Part shown: positions 25,346-34,808 of the stretch, piece after piece
How positions within the stretch are numbered: the first letter of the stretch is position 1
Layout: every line of letters starts with the position of its first letter
Source of the DNA: Oceanobacillus manasiensis
GTDB lineage: Bacteria > Bacillota > Bacilli > Bacillales > Amphibacillaceae
Direction of reading: 5' to 3'
Length of the DNA: 64,000 nucleotides
Assembly (NCBI RefSeq): GCF_000724085.1
Contig: NZ_CCDL010000001.1
Coordinates: forward strand, 1,054,001 to 1,118,000
Program-made: the position numbers and the translations under genes
Notes under the pieces: model-generated
What the model was told of the DNA's origin: nothing
Databases searched by the model: none
Seen by the model: the letters and a program-made list of their open reading frames with translations, nothing else

Positions 25346-26524
25346 TTATATCACTTCAACACGATTTATATCCAAGAATCTTGAGCTAACAATGGCAGAC
25401 GCACCTAAAGCATTTGAATATTTTCCAAGCGAGGAGATTTTTAAGTTAACAGAGTTACGGTGAAAGGAGGACAGCCTCTCATCAAGTACACTTTTAATCG
25501 GATTGGTGATCCAGTTTTCGAAGCGAGCCATTCGGTTTCCGATGATAAGCATATCTGGATTAAAGGTGTTTATTATATTAGCTAAGCCGATTCCGTTATA
25601 TTCTCCAATAGAATGGAGCAACCGCAACACGTCTTTATTTCCTTTTTTCGCTTCTGACTCTATGCTTTCCAGTGTGATAGAATCGTCTTTCTTAAACAAC
25701 TCCATTTTTTTTGCTTCCTTTAACAACGCACTCTCAGATGCATATAGTTCCCAGCATCCACGATTTCCGCAGCTGCATTTTCTTCCATTCACTTCGATTG
25801 TTAGATGTCCCATTTCGCCTGAAATACCTGTTGCTCCTTTGTAAAGCTGCCCGTTCATAATAATCCCGGTCCCGATTCCAATTCCCACACTTACATAAAT
25901 GAGATTTATTGCATTTTTTCCTGCACCATAAAGGTGTTCTCCTAACGCTCCTGTATTGGCTTCATTATCAATTACAGTTGGTATGTTAAATTTCTCCTCC
26001 AAAATTTGTTTCAAATTCACCTCACTCAGCTCTAAGTACGGGGTGAAGAGAATATGACCTTCTGGGTCGACAATGCCTGGTGCTCCAATTCCTATTCCGA
26101 CTACACCATATGGACTCTGTGGTGCTTTCCCGATCAATGTACTCACGAGCGAACTTAAAGTCTGAATAACGTGCTCTGCATCTTTACCAGAAAGAGGTAC
26201 GGATATCTCTTCCACTATTTCGCCACTCAATTCTGTTAGTACTGCTAATATATAATTAACTCCAAGGTCGAGGCCAATCGCATAACCGGCATGTGTATTA
26301 AAATAGAGCATGACAGGCTTTCTTCCGCCACTAGACTGTCCCTGACCTAATTCGTTAACAAGCTCATCCGCGATAAGATCACTGACCAGGTTCGAGACAG
26401 TGGCTTTATTTAATCCTGTTTCTTTCGATATTTGAGCCCTAGAAATAGGACTTTTCTTTTCAATGGTGCTTAACACAATTGATTTATTAATCTGTTTTAC
26501 CAGTGTTTGGTCGCCTGTTTTCAT
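25346..26524 (-). CDS. xylR: XylR, ROK-family xylose repressor
   Basis: The 392-residue protein has an N-terminal winged HTH (KSPISRAQISKETGLNKATVSNLVSDLI) and a ROK domain with GLDLGVNYI, the zinc motif CSCGNRGCWELYAS and the ISGEMGHLTIEVNG segment. It is divergent from xylA and matches Bacillus XylR in length and layout. I chose the ATG at 26524 (AGTAGGGA upstream) over an in-frame ATG at 26545 that has no ribosome binding site. It should bind the GTTTAAT-type palindromes at 26547 and 26669 and release them with xylose. Confidence 0.92.
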   Translation of the reverse strand: MKTGDQTLVKQINKSIVLSTIEKKSPISRAQISKETGLNKATVSNLVSDLIADELVNELGQGQSSGGRKPVMLYFNTHAGYAIGLDLGVNYILAVLTELSGEIVEEISVPLSGKDAEHVIQTLSSLVSTLIGKAPQSPYGVVGIGIGAPGIVDPEGHILFTPYLELSEVNLKQILEEKFNIPTVIDNEANTGALGEHLYGAGKNAINLIYVSVGIGIGTGIIMNGQLYKGATGISGEMGHLTIEVNGRKCSCGNRGCWELYASESALLKEAKKMELFKKDDSITLESIESEAKKGNKDVLRLLHSIGEYNGIGLANIINTFNPDMLIIGNRMARFENWITNPIKSVLDERLSSFHRNSVNLKISSLGKYSNALGASAIVSSRFLDINRVEVI

Positions 26525-26546
26525 TGTTTCCCTACTACCCTTCATT

Positions 26547-26561
26547 GTTTAATGCTTAAAT
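26547..26561. promoter_or_regulatory. putative XylR operator near xylR
   Basis: GTTTAATGCTTAAAT is an imperfect copy of the palindrome before xylA and lies just upstream of xylR, consistent with autoregulation. Confidence 0.6.
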
Positions 26562-26637
26562 ATAGTGTAACCATTTTATCATAGTTTTGAATGTTTATAT
26601 GAAACTTGTTTTTCTATCGAATACAAGTTAAATAATA

Positions 26638-26683
26638 TTGACATCGCTTACATATAAAATTATACTTTGTTTAATGATTAAAC
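26638..26683 (+). promoter_or_regulatory. xylA promoter and XylR operator
   Basis: TTGACA (26638-26643), 17 bases and TATACT (26661-26666) form a near-consensus sigma-A promoter. The perfect 15-bp palindrome GTTTAATGATTAAAC (26669-26683) follows directly and should be the xyl operator. Confidence 0.88.
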
Positions 26684-26711
26684 TAATTAATTAAATAGGG
26701 AGTGAAGTATA

Positions 26712-28037
26712 GTGGCTTATTTTAAAAACATTGATCAAATCAAGTACGAAGGATCTGTTTCTACAAATCCATTCGCATTCAAATTTTACAATCCGGAAGA
26801 AAAAATTGGCGGAAAAACGATGGAGGAAATCCTTCGTTACGGAGTGGCATATTGGCATACATTTACAATGGATGGTTCTGATCCATTTGGTGTGGGAACG
26901 ATGCAACGCCCATGGGATAAGTATTCTGGAATGGACTTGGCAAAAGCACGTTTAGAAGCGGCTTTTGAGCTGTTTGAAAAATTAAATGTCCCTTTCTTCT
27001 GTTTTCACGATGTCGATATTGCACCTGAAGGAAGTAATTTGCGAGAAACGAATAAAAACCTTGATACCATTGTGAGTTTAATGAAAGATTATATGAAAGA
27101 CAGCAAAACAAAGCTACTCTGGAATACGGCAAACAACTTTACCCATCCACGTTTTATTCATGGGGCTGCTTCCTCAAATAGTGCGGATATTTTCGCTTAT
27201 TCGGCTGCCAAAGTGAAAAAAGGACTGGAGATCGGAAAAGAGCTCGGTGCAGAGAATTATGTTTTCTGGGGTGGTAGAGAAGGTTACGAGACACTGCTCA
27301 ATACAGATATGAAATTGGAAATGGATAATTTAGGGCGTTTTTTCCACATGGCTGTTGACTATGCGAAGGAAATTGGCTTTGATGCTCAATTCCTAATTGA
27401 ACCAAAACCAAAAGAACCAACGACACACCAATATGACTTTGATGTGGCAACAGGCTATGCATTCCTGCAAAACTATGATCTACAAGATCACTTCAAATTC
27501 AACATTGAAGCAAACCATGCTACCTTAGCAGGGCATACGTTTGAACATGAACTACGATATGCTAGAGTAAACAATATGCTAGGATCCGTTGACGCAAACC
27601 AGGGAGATCCACTGCTCGGCTGGGATACAGATGAATTCCCGACAGACTTGTACTCTACAACACTAGCAATGTATGAGATTCTGAAAAACGGTGGGCTTGG
27701 CCGTGGGGGCTTGAATTTTGATGCAAAGGTTCGCAGAGGATCATTTGAAGCAGAAGATTTATTCCACGCGCACATTGCAGGGATGGATGCTTTTGCAGTT
27801 GGTCTTCGTGTTGCCCAGAAACTGATTGATGATAAAGTGTTTGAAAGTGTACTAGAAGAACGCTATCAGAGCTATACAGATGGAATTGGTTTAGAGATTG
27901 TCCAAGGAAAAACCGATTTTCATAAATTAGAACAGCATGCGTTAGAGATGAATGGAGTGACGCATTCTTCTGGCCGTCTTGAAAAAATAAAAGCAACGCT
28001 CAATCAGTACTTGCTAAGGGCATATGCGGGAGAATAG
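26712..28037 (+). CDS. xylA: xylose isomerase
   Basis: The 441-residue enzyme interconverts D-xylose and D-xylulose in the cytosol. It shows the signature [10 protein letters not shown], the metal-binding region [17 protein letters not shown] and [18 protein letters not shown], catalytic His in [12 protein letters not shown] and a C-terminal [13 protein letters not shown]. Length is normal for the family. The start is GTG at 26712, with GGGAGTG upstream. It is the first gene of the xylAB operon, repressed by XylR through 26669-26683. Confidence 0.97.
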   Translation: MAYFKNIDQIKYEGSVSTNPFAFKFYNPEEKIGGKTMEEILRYGVAYWHTFTMDGSDPFGVGTMQRPWDKYSGMDLAKARLEAAFELFEKLNVPFFCFHDVDIAPEGSNLRETNKNLDTIVSLMKDYMKDSKTKLLWNTANNFTHPRFIHGAASSNSADIFAYSAAKVKKGLEIGKELGAENYVFWGGREGYETLLNTDMKLEMDNLGRFFHMAVDYAKEIGFDAQFLIEPKPKEPTTHQYDFDVATGYAFLQNYDLQDHFKFNIEANHATLAGHTFEHELRYARVNNMLGSVDANQGDPLLGWDTDEFPTDLYSTTLAMYEILKNGGLGRGGLNFDAKVRRGSFEAEDLFHAHIAGMDAFAVGLRVAQKLIDDKVFESVLEERYQSYTDGIGLEIVQGKTDFHKLEQHALEMNGVTHSSGRLEKIKATLNQYLLRAYAGE

Positions 28038-28062
28038 ATCTGTTTAAAGATGAGGTGGAAAG

Positions 28063-29562
28063 ATGAAATACGTAATCGGGATTGATTTAGGAACAAGTGC
28101 CGTGAAAATCCTACTCGTTGACCAAAACGGTAACGTAACACAGGAGGTTACCAAGCAGTATGCCTTAATCCAGGAAAAACCAGGATATAGTGAACAACGT
28201 CCAGAGGATTGGTTGGAGCAAACGATTGCAGGACTTGCTGAATTGCTTGAAGGGTTTCATGGCGAGGTGACAGCGATTGAAGGGATCAGTTTTTCTGGTC
28301 AAATGCATGGACTTGTATTATTAGATGAACAACAGAACGTGTTGCGTCCTGCTATCCTTTGGAATGATACGAGAACAACCGCGCAATGTAAGCAAATTTA
28401 CGATAAGGTCGGAGAAGCGCGGCTGTTGGACATTACGAAGAATCCAGCATTAGAAGGCTTTACGCTTCCAAAGCTACTATGGGTGAAGGAACACGAACCG
28501 GAAATATACGCAAGGGCGAGGACGTTTGTTTTACCGAAGGACTATGTGCGTTACAGGTTGACTGGCACATTGCACATGGATTATTCCGACGCAGCGGGTA
28601 CGTTGTTGTTGGATGTTGCCAACATGAATTGGAGTTCGGAGCTATGTGATGTGCTGGATATTGATGTTAATCTGTGTCCACCATTGGTTGGGTCCCATGA
28701 GGAAGTTGGCCATGTTACCGAAGAGATGGCAGAAAAGACTGGACTTTCCTCCGCAACCCGTGTGTTTGCAGGAGGAGCAGATAATGCATGTGGCGCGATA
28801 GGCGCAGGCATTTTATCAGAAGGAAAAACGCTTTGCAGTATTGGCACATCAGGGGTAGTCCTTTCCTATGAGCAGGAAGGTACAAAGGAATTTGGCGGTA
28901 AAGTGCATTATTTTAACCACGGAGCACCTGAAGCCTATTATACAATGGGTGTCACGTTGGCAGCTGGTCATAGCTTAAGCTGGTTTAAGGACGTGTTTGC
29001 TACAGATGTATCCTTTGATGTGCTTTTGTCTGAAGTTGCTACTGTTCCGGTCGGCTCGAATGGATTACTATTCACTCCATACATATCTGGAGAACGTTCG
29101 CCCCATGCTGATGCCATGATTCGCGGAAGTTTTATCGGGATGGATAGCAGACATGAAAGAAAGGACTTTGTGCGTGCTGTCATGGAAGGTATTACCTTTT
29201 CCTTAAACGAGTCCTTGGAAGTATTTCGCCAAAATGGAAAAGAGATGGACACCATTGTTTCCATCGGCGGGGGAAGTAAAAGCTCAGAATGGCTACAAAT
29301 GCAGGCAGATATTTTCCAAACACCGATCGTTCGCCCATCCAGTGAACAAGGGCCGGGCATGGGTGCTGCAATGCTTGCTGCTTTTGGCTGTGGCTGGTTT
29401 GCTTCACTACAGGATTGTGCAGATAGCTTTTTAGAAATGGATGAAATCTATCATCCATTTCAGGAGAATGTAGTGAAATATAAAGAATTGTTTGCAATCT
29501 ATCAAGATGTGTATGGACAGACGAAGCAGCTAAATGATAGTTTAAGTAGATACCGCATGTAA
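28063..29562 (+). CDS. xylB: xylulokinase
   Basis: The 499-residue FGGY-family kinase phosphorylates D-xylulose to xylulose 5-phosphate. It has the N-terminal phosphate loop GIDLGTSAVKILLVD, substrate-binding FSGQMHGLVLLD, the GGADNACGAIGAGI region and the C-terminal signature GGGSKSSEWLQMQADIFQTPI. It starts 25 bases after xylA with AGGTGGAAAG upstream, in one operon. A terminator follows at 29572. Confidence 0.96.
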   Translation: MKYVIGIDLGTSAVKILLVDQNGNVTQEVTKQYALIQEKPGYSEQRPEDWLEQTIAGLAELLEGFHGEVTAIEGISFSGQMHGLVLLDEQQNVLRPAILWNDTRTTAQCKQIYDKVGEARLLDITKNPALEGFTLPKLLWVKEHEPEIYARARTFVLPKDYVRYRLTGTLHMDYSDAAGTLLLDVANMNWSSELCDVLDIDVNLCPPLVGSHEEVGHVTEEMAEKTGLSSATRVFAGGADNACGAIGAGILSEGKTLCSIGTSGVVLSYEQEGTKEFGGKVHYFNHGAPEAYYTMGVTLAAGHSLSWFKDVFATDVSFDVLLSEVATVPVGSNGLLFTPYISGERSPHADAMIRGSFIGMDSRHERKDFVRAVMEGITFSLNESLEVFRQNGKEMDTIVSIGGGSKSSEWLQMQADIFQTPIVRPSSEQGPGMGAAMLAAFGCGWFASLQDCADSFLEMDEIYHPFQENVVKYKELFAIYQDVYGQTKQLNDSLSRYRM

Positions 29563-29571
29563 TCTTTAGGG

Positions 29572-29601
29572 AGCATCAGCCAGAGCGGCTGGTGCTTTTC
29601 T
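29572..29601 (+). terminator. terminator/attenuator after xylB
   Basis: AGCATCAGCC (29572-29581) pairs with GGCTGGTGCT (29587-29596) in a 10-bp stem followed by TTTCTTT. Confidence 0.82.
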
Positions 29602-29623
29602 TTATTTAGGAAGGGGAAAAAGC

Positions 29624-30256
29624 ATGAAAAAAATACTTTTTATCGGTGATAGTATTACAGAGTGGGGAAAGCCGGAGGACCCGGAAGACTTAGGGATTGG
29701 GTATGTTCGTCTCTTGAATGATTATTTACGGGTTACCTATCCTACGACGGGATTCAGTGTTGTTAATAAAGGCATTGGTGGAAACCGCGTCACGGATTTA
29801 GCAGATAGATGGGTCAGAGATGTGCTAGAGGAAAAGCCGGATCTGGTTTCGATTTCCATTGGTGTGAATGATGTATGGCGACAGTTGGACCAAACTGATA
29901 TTGACCAGGTAACTCCCGATATGTTTGCGCAAGTTTATGAAGGTCTTCTAGGTCAGCTTCGTGGGCTGGAAGTTGTGTTAATGGAGCCGACGATTATTGA
30001 GGAAGACGTAGACGCAGTTGGGAACCAAATGCTTTCGGCCTATGTAGAGATCGTTCGTGAACTCGGAGCAAAATATCAGGCGAAAGTAGTGCCAACCAAT
30101 AAAGCATTCTTAACTTATTTACAGGCTGGAAGTGGAGTTGCGCTGACTACAGATGGCGTACATATGAATTCAAAGGGCAATATGCTTATGGCTAAGACAT
30201 GGCTCGAAGTTGCGGGAGAAAGCTGTGCGAAGGTTTTGATGAATGAAGAGGTTTAG
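29624..30256 (+). CDS. SGNH/GDSL esterase (probable acetylxylan or acetyl-oligosaccharide esterase)
   Basis: The 210-residue intracellular protein has SGNH block I FIGDSITEWG (catalytic Ser), block II GIGGNRV, block III SIGVNDVW and block V DGVHMN with the catalytic Asp/His. Homologous enzymes near xylan genes, such as Geobacillus Axe2, deacetylate xylo-oligosaccharides. It lies downstream of xylAB behind an attenuator, and AAGGGG precedes the ATG. Location supports an acetyl-xylose role; the substrate is inferred. Confidence 0.82.
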   Translation: MKKILFIGDSITEWGKPEDPEDLGIGYVRLLNDYLRVTYPTTGFSVVNKGIGGNRVTDLADRWVRDVLEEKPDLVSISIGVNDVWRQLDQTDIDQVTPDMFAQVYEGLLGQLRGLEVVLMEPTIIEEDVDAVGNQMLSAYVEIVRELGAKYQAKVVPTNKAFLTYLQAGSGVALTTDGVHMNSKGNMLMAKTWLEVAGESCAKVLMNEEV

Positions 30257-30308
30257 TTGTTAGTCTATATGTGAGCGTTGGCCGGGATGGTGTGGCCGAG
30301 GCTATGAG

Positions 30309-30399
30309 CGAGGAGCAGGGGTGTTAGCCTTGCTCCTCGTATCATACTCATCGGGGGCTGAGCGAGAGTATTGGTTCAACGCACCCCTCTTAAAGAGGG
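30309..30399. other. two hairpins in the region left of the first repeat array
   Basis: CGAGGAGCA (30309-30317) pairs with TGCTCCTCG (30331-30339), a GC-rich stem that may end the esterase transcript although no long T run follows. A second perfect palindrome, CCCTCTT-A-AAGAGGG (30385-30399), lies 9 bases before the 21-bp repeat array. Confidence 0.5.
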
Positions 30400-30407
30400 A
30401 GCTTATT

Positions 30408-30624
30408 AATCGACCAAAAACAGTGGATAATCAACCAAGATGCTGAGAGAATCAACCAGGATGCCGAGGGAATAAACCAGGAAGCCGGAAGAATCAACCA
30501 ACAATCCCTGAGAATCAACCAAGGATGCGCTCCAATCAACCAAGAGTCAGGAAGAATCAACCAACAATCCAAAAAAATCAACCAACAATCCAAAAAAATC
30601 AACCAAAGCAATACTCCAATCAAT
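30408..30624. repeat. phased 21-bp tandem array, 10 units (array 1)
   Basis: Ten consecutive units begin at 30408 and then every 21 bases to 30597, with a partial eleventh at 30618. Each starts with AATCAACCAA or a one- or two-base variant (AATCGACCAA, AATAAACCAG), followed by 11 variable bases; two adjacent units (30555 and 30576) are identical. The array lies between the SGNH gene and the araD promoter. It is translatable in several frames because 21 is a multiple of 3, but no start with a ribosome binding site was found. Function unknown. Confidence 0.9.
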
Positions 30625-30715
30625 CTACACCGCATGTCGCTCCGCTGAGACCCTCCCCAGCTCGCGCCCTACGCATACAAAAATCAAAAAACTTCAAAAA
30701 GTTTACCAAAACATA

Positions 30716-30772
30716 TTGATTGTACGTACAAATTATATTAATATAGATCACATAAGTTAAATATACGTACAA
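30716..30772 (+). promoter_or_regulatory. araDBA promoter with two AraR operators
   Basis: TTGATT (30716-30721), 17 bases and TAATAT (30739-30744) form the promoter. TTGTACGTACAA (30720-30731) overlaps the -35 box and ATATACGTACAA (30761-30772) lies downstream. The centres are 41 bp apart, about four helical turns, as for co-operative AraR binding in Bacillus subtilis. Confidence 0.85.
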
Positions 30773-30797
30773 GTTAAATGGATGAGAGGTGAGTAAA

Positions 30798-31496
30798 GTG
30801 CTTGAAGATTTAAAAGACCAAGTGTTGGAAGCAAACTTACAGTTACCTAAGCATAATCTTGTAACGTTTACTTGGGGAAATGTAAGCGGTGTCAGTAGAG
30901 AAGAGAAGCTTATCGTTATTAAACCAAGTGGTGTGGACTATGAAAATATGAAAGCGGAAGACATGGTAGTCGTTGACTTTGATGGAAACGTAGTGGAAGG
31001 TGATTTGAACCCATCATCAGACACGCCGACCCACATTGTCCTTTACAAAAACTTTCCTGACATAGGGGGAGTTGTCCATACACATGCCCCGTGGTCTACG
31101 AGTTGGGCACAGGCAGGAAGAGGGATTCCGCCACTTGGCACGACCCATGCAGATTATTTTTATGGAAGTGTTCCATGTACAAGGGAAATGACAGATCAAG
31201 AAATTAATGGTGCGTATGAGTTAGAAACGGGGAATGTCATTGTGGAAACATTCCACAACAAGGAGATTAACCCTAACGCCATACCAGGTGTGCTCGTACA
31301 TAGTCATGCACCATTTACCTGGGGGAAAGACCCCGCTGAAGCAGTGCATAATGCGGTAGTGCTTGAAGAAGTGGCCAAGATGGGATACAACACATTCCAA
31401 TTAAAACCTGGTACAGAAGACATGAACCAGGCGCTACTCGATAAACATTACTTAAGAAAACATGGAGCAAAGGCGTATTACGGTCAAGGAAAATAA
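30798..31496 (+). CDS. araD: L-ribulose-5-phosphate 4-epimerase
   Basis: The 232-residue class II aldolase-fold enzyme converts L-ribulose 5-phosphate to D-xylulose 5-phosphate. It has the N-terminal [22 protein letters not shown], zinc-binding [14 protein letters not shown] and C-terminal HSHAPFTWG segments. The GTG at 30798 is preceded by GAGAGG at 8 bases and gives the family's standard N-terminus ([14 protein letters not shown]); the in-frame GTG at 30789 is too close to that site. It leads araDBA, unlike the araABD order of B. subtilis. Confidence 0.95.
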   Translation: MLEDLKDQVLEANLQLPKHNLVTFTWGNVSGVSREEKLIVIKPSGVDYENMKAEDMVVVDFDGNVVEGDLNPSSDTPTHIVLYKNFPDIGGVVHTHAPWSTSWAQAGRGIPPLGTTHADYFYGSVPCTREMTDQEINGAYELETGNVIVETFHNKEINPNAIPGVLVHSHAPFTWGKDPAEAVHNAVVLEEVAKMGYNTFQLKPGTEDMNQALLDKHYLRKHGAKAYYGQGK

Positions 31497-31510
31497 GGAG
31501 GTGTTGTTTC

Positions 31511-33214
31511 ATGGCAAACTATGCAATTGGAGTAGATTATGGAACAGAATCAGGTAGGGCTGTATTGGTTCGTGTTGCCGATGGGCAGGAGATAGCGGAC
31601 CATGTTACCCGATATAAACATGGTGTCATTGATGAAAAATTACCGGAATCAAATGTGCTACTCGGGAATGAATGGGCGTTGCAGCATCCTGAGGATTATC
31701 TGGATGTCTTGGCACAGTCCATACCAGCAATTTTGAAAGAATCTAAGGTTGATCCAGCTGACGTTATCGGGCTTGGTATTGATTTTACAGCATGTACGAT
31801 GCTCCCATTAGATCATAAAGGAAAGCCGCTTAGCTTTGATCCTTCTTTAAAAGATAACCCACATAGCTGGGTAAAGCTTTGGAAGCACCATGCAGCACAA
31901 GAGGAAGCGACACGCCTGAATGAAATCGCCGAACAACGGGGAGAAGCATTCCTTGCCAGGTATGGTGGGAAAATTTCTTCTGAGTGGATGATTGCGAAAA
32001 TCTGGCAAATCCTAAATGAAGCACCTGACATTTATGAAGAAACAGACCGCTTTTCAGAAGCCACGGACTGGGTGATTTCCCAGCTGACAGGTCGATATGT
32101 ACGCAATAGCTGTACGGCAGGATATAAATCCATCTGGCATAAACAAGAGGGGTATCCGGACAAGGACTTCTTTGCTGCATTAGATCCACGACTTGAAAAT
32201 CTAGCAGAAACAAAGTTACGAGGAGACATTGTGCCACTTGGAACGAGGGCTGGTGGGCTGACAGATGAGATGGCGGCAAGAACAGGGCTTTTACCTGGAA
32301 CATCAGTGGCTGTAGGGAATGTCGATGCACACGTATCCGTCCCAGCAATGGGTGTGGCTGAACCTGGCAAACTCGTGATGACGATGGGGACATCGATTTG
32401 TTCCATGATTCTAGGCGATGAAGAGAAAGAAATTGAAGGAATGTGCGGTGTTGTAGAAGATGGAATCATTCCTGGGTTTTATGGATATGAAGCTGGCCAA
32501 TCGGCTGTAGGAGATATTTTCGCATGGTTTGTTGATCAGGCTGTTCCGGAATATGTTAAGAAAACAGCGGAGGAAGCAGGCGAGAACATTCACCAATTTT
32601 TAGAGAAAAAGGCAGCTGCATATAAGCCTGGTGAAACAGGACTGCTTGCCCTTGATTGGTGGAATGGAAATCGCTCCGTTTTAGTCGATACAGAGCTCAG
32701 TGGCGTAATGTTTGGTATGACCTTGCAGACAAAGCCGGAGGAAATGTATCGTGCACTACTGGAGGCAACCGCGTTTGGTACAAGAAAAATTGTAGACGCT
32801 TTCCATAACAACGGAGTAGAAGTAGAAGAGCTTTATGTTTGTGGTGGATTACCACAGAAAAACAAGCTCCTCCTGCAAATTTATGCTGACGTAACAAACC
32901 GTGTAATCCGCATTGCCGACTCTGTTCAAACACCTGCTTTAGGTGCTGCTATGTTTGGAGCACTTGCTGCAGGCTCAGAAAATGGCGGGTTTGACCATAT
33001 CTTAGATGCTACCAAACAGATGGGGCGAGTGAAGGATGAGGTTGTCCGTCCTATACCAGAAAATGTGGCGGTTTATGAAAAGCTTTTCCAAGAGTACGAC
33101 AGACTTCATGATTATTTTGGCAGAGGTGAAAACAACGTAATGAAGCGCCTCCGCACTATTCGCGACGGAGCGGACAAACAAGAGGGTATACAATCCACGA
33201 TACCAGTTTCATAG
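31511..33214 (+). CDS. araB: L-ribulokinase
   Basis: The 567-residue FGGY-family kinase phosphorylates L-ribulose. It shows [14 protein letters not shown] at the N-terminus, [11 protein letters not shown], the [13 protein letters not shown] region and the C-terminal [22 protein letters not shown]. The ATG at 31511 follows GGAGG and starts 14 bases after araD. It lies in the araDBA operon and depends on the AraR-controlled promoter at 30716. Confidence 0.96.
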   Translation: MANYAIGVDYGTESGRAVLVRVADGQEIADHVTRYKHGVIDEKLPESNVLLGNEWALQHPEDYLDVLAQSIPAILKESKVDPADVIGLGIDFTACTMLPLDHKGKPLSFDPSLKDNPHSWVKLWKHHAAQEEATRLNEIAEQRGEAFLARYGGKISSEWMIAKIWQILNEAPDIYEETDRFSEATDWVISQLTGRYVRNSCTAGYKSIWHKQEGYPDKDFFAALDPRLENLAETKLRGDIVPLGTRAGGLTDEMAARTGLLPGTSVAVGNVDAHVSVPAMGVAEPGKLVMTMGTSICSMILGDEEKEIEGMCGVVEDGIIPGFYGYEAGQSAVGDIFAWFVDQAVPEYVKKTAEEAGENIHQFLEKKAAAYKPGETGLLALDWWNGNRSVLVDTELSGVMFGMTLQTKPEEMYRALLEATAFGTRKIVDAFHNNGVEVEELYVCGGLPQKNKLLLQIYADVTNRVIRIADSVQTPALGAAMFGALAAGSENGGFDHILDATKQMGRVKDEVVRPIPENVAVYEKLFQEYDRLHDYFGRGENNVMKRLRTIRDGADKQEGIQSTIPVS

Positions 33215-33244
33215 AAAGATACTATACATTCAGGGGGTAAATAG

Positions 33245-34729
33245 ATGCTATTAGAAAAAACACATCAATTCTGGTTTGTAACCGGAAGCCAACAATTATA
33301 TGGCAACGAGGCACTTCTCGAAGTGGAGCAGCATTCGAAGGAGATAGTTGCAGGGTTAAACGAGAAAGACGGCTTAAACTATGAAGTTCAATTTAAGAAA
33401 ACATTAACGAACGCCAAAGACATTCATGCACTTATGCTTGAGGCAAACAATGATGACCAGTGTGCTGGCATCATCACATGGATGCACACTTTTTCACCAG
33501 CAAAAATGTGGATTGCAGGATTGAAATCTTTACAGAAGCCTTTGCTTCACTTGCACACGCAATACAACAGGGAGATACCATGGAAAGAAATTGACATGGA
33601 CTTCATGAATATAAACCAATCAGCCCATGGTGACAGAGAGTATGGATTTATTGGTACGCGTATGAATGTTGCGAGAAAGGTTGTAGTGGGGCATTGGCAA
33701 AACGCAGATGTGGAACAGAAGATTGGCGACTGGATGCATACTGCAGTATCGGTAACAGAGGGCACCTCTATTCGAATCGCTAGATTTGGAGATAATATGC
33801 GAAATGTAGCGGTGACGGATGGGGATAAAATTGAAGCACAGATCAAATTTGGCTGGACCGTTGATTATTATGGAATTGGCGATTTGGTAGAGGAAATAAA
33901 TGCTTTTTCAGAAGAAGAAGTAGATACCCTTTACAAAGAATACGAATCTAGCTATACGCTTCCATCAGAAGCAGCTGAGCCAGGGGAAGTCCGCGAGTCT
34001 ATACGTGAACAAGCCCGTATAGAGCTAGGGTTAAAAGCATTTTTAACCAAGCATCAGTATAATGCATTCACAACGAACTTTGAAGACCTTCATGGCATGA
34101 AACAACTCCCAGGCCTTGCTGCACAGCGTTTAATGGCTGAAGGCTACGGATTTGCTGGAGAAGGGGATTGGCGTACTGCCGGACTCTTACGTCTCATGAA
34201 GATTATGGCAGACAATAAAGGGACGTCCTTTATGGAGGATTATACGTACCACCTTGAAGAAGGAAATGAAATGATATTAGGCTCCCATATGCTGGAGATT
34301 TGCCCAACAATTGCAGCCGAAAAGCCAGCTATTGTGGTAAATCCGCTTTCTATAGGAGATAAAGCTGATCCAGCAAGACTCGTTTTTGACGGGAGAGCAG
34401 GAAAAGCGCTTGTCGCCTCTTTAGTTGAATTAGGTGGAAGGTACCGTTTGATTGTAAATGAAGTGCAAGCAGAGGCAGTAACAGAGGAAACCCCAAATCT
34501 ACCTGTAGCAAAAGTATTATGGAAGCCTGAACCATCATTAAGTGAGGCAACCGAGTCCTGGATTTATGCAGGAGGAGCGCATCATACGGTCTTTTCCTAT
34601 GACGTATCAGTTGAACAATTAATGGATTTTGCAGAGATGGCAGAAATAGAATGTGTGGTTATTGATAGCACTTCCACTGTTCGCAATATAAGGCAGCAAT
34701 TACGTTTGGGAGAGGCATTTTGGCAATAG
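33245..34729 (+). CDS. araA: L-arabinose isomerase
   Basis: The 494-residue enzyme converts L-arabinose to L-ribulose. It begins FWFVTGSQQLYGNEAL, keeps WMHTFSPAKMWI, the catalytic and metal-binding segments around AEGYGFAGEGDWRTAGLLR and a C-terminal GGAHHTVFSYDVS, all diagnostic for AraA. Length is normal. It is the third gene of araDBA, with GGGGG 7 bases before the ATG. Confidence 0.97.
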   Translation: MLLEKTHQFWFVTGSQQLYGNEALLEVEQHSKEIVAGLNEKDGLNYEVQFKKTLTNAKDIHALMLEANNDDQCAGIITWMHTFSPAKMWIAGLKSLQKPLLHLHTQYNREIPWKEIDMDFMNINQSAHGDREYGFIGTRMNVARKVVVGHWQNADVEQKIGDWMHTAVSVTEGTSIRIARFGDNMRNVAVTDGDKIEAQIKFGWTVDYYGIGDLVEEINAFSEEEVDTLYKEYESSYTLPSEAAEPGEVRESIREQARIELGLKAFLTKHQYNAFTTNFEDLHGMKQLPGLAAQRLMAEGYGFAGEGDWRTAGLLRLMKIMADNKGTSFMEDYTYHLEEGNEMILGSHMLEICPTIAAEKPAIVVNPLSIGDKADPARLVFDGRAGKALVASLVELGGRYRLIVNEVQAEAVTEETPNLPVAKVLWKPEPSLSEATESWIYAGGAHHTVFSYDVSVEQLMDFAEMAEIECVVIDSTSTVRNIRQQLRLGEAFWQ

Positions 34730-34779
34730 ATCCAGGGAAAATAGGAGCATAGGAAAGCGCATGATTATATGGTATCCTT

Positions 34780-34797
34780 AACTTATACGAATAAGTT
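34780..34797. promoter_or_regulatory. AraR-type operator before araR
   Basis: AACTTAT (34780-34786) and ATAAGTT (34791-34797) flank ACGA, an 18-bp inverted repeat 11 bases before the araR start, consistent with autorepression. A near-identical longer copy lies at 46209. Confidence 0.8.
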
Positions 34798-34808
34798 GAG
34801 GTGGTTGC

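Noticed and set aside
30390-30635. Open frames on both strands through array 1 that encode 7-residue repeats
   Set aside because: They arise because the 21-base unit is divisible by three; there is no ribosome binding site, and both strands are equally open.
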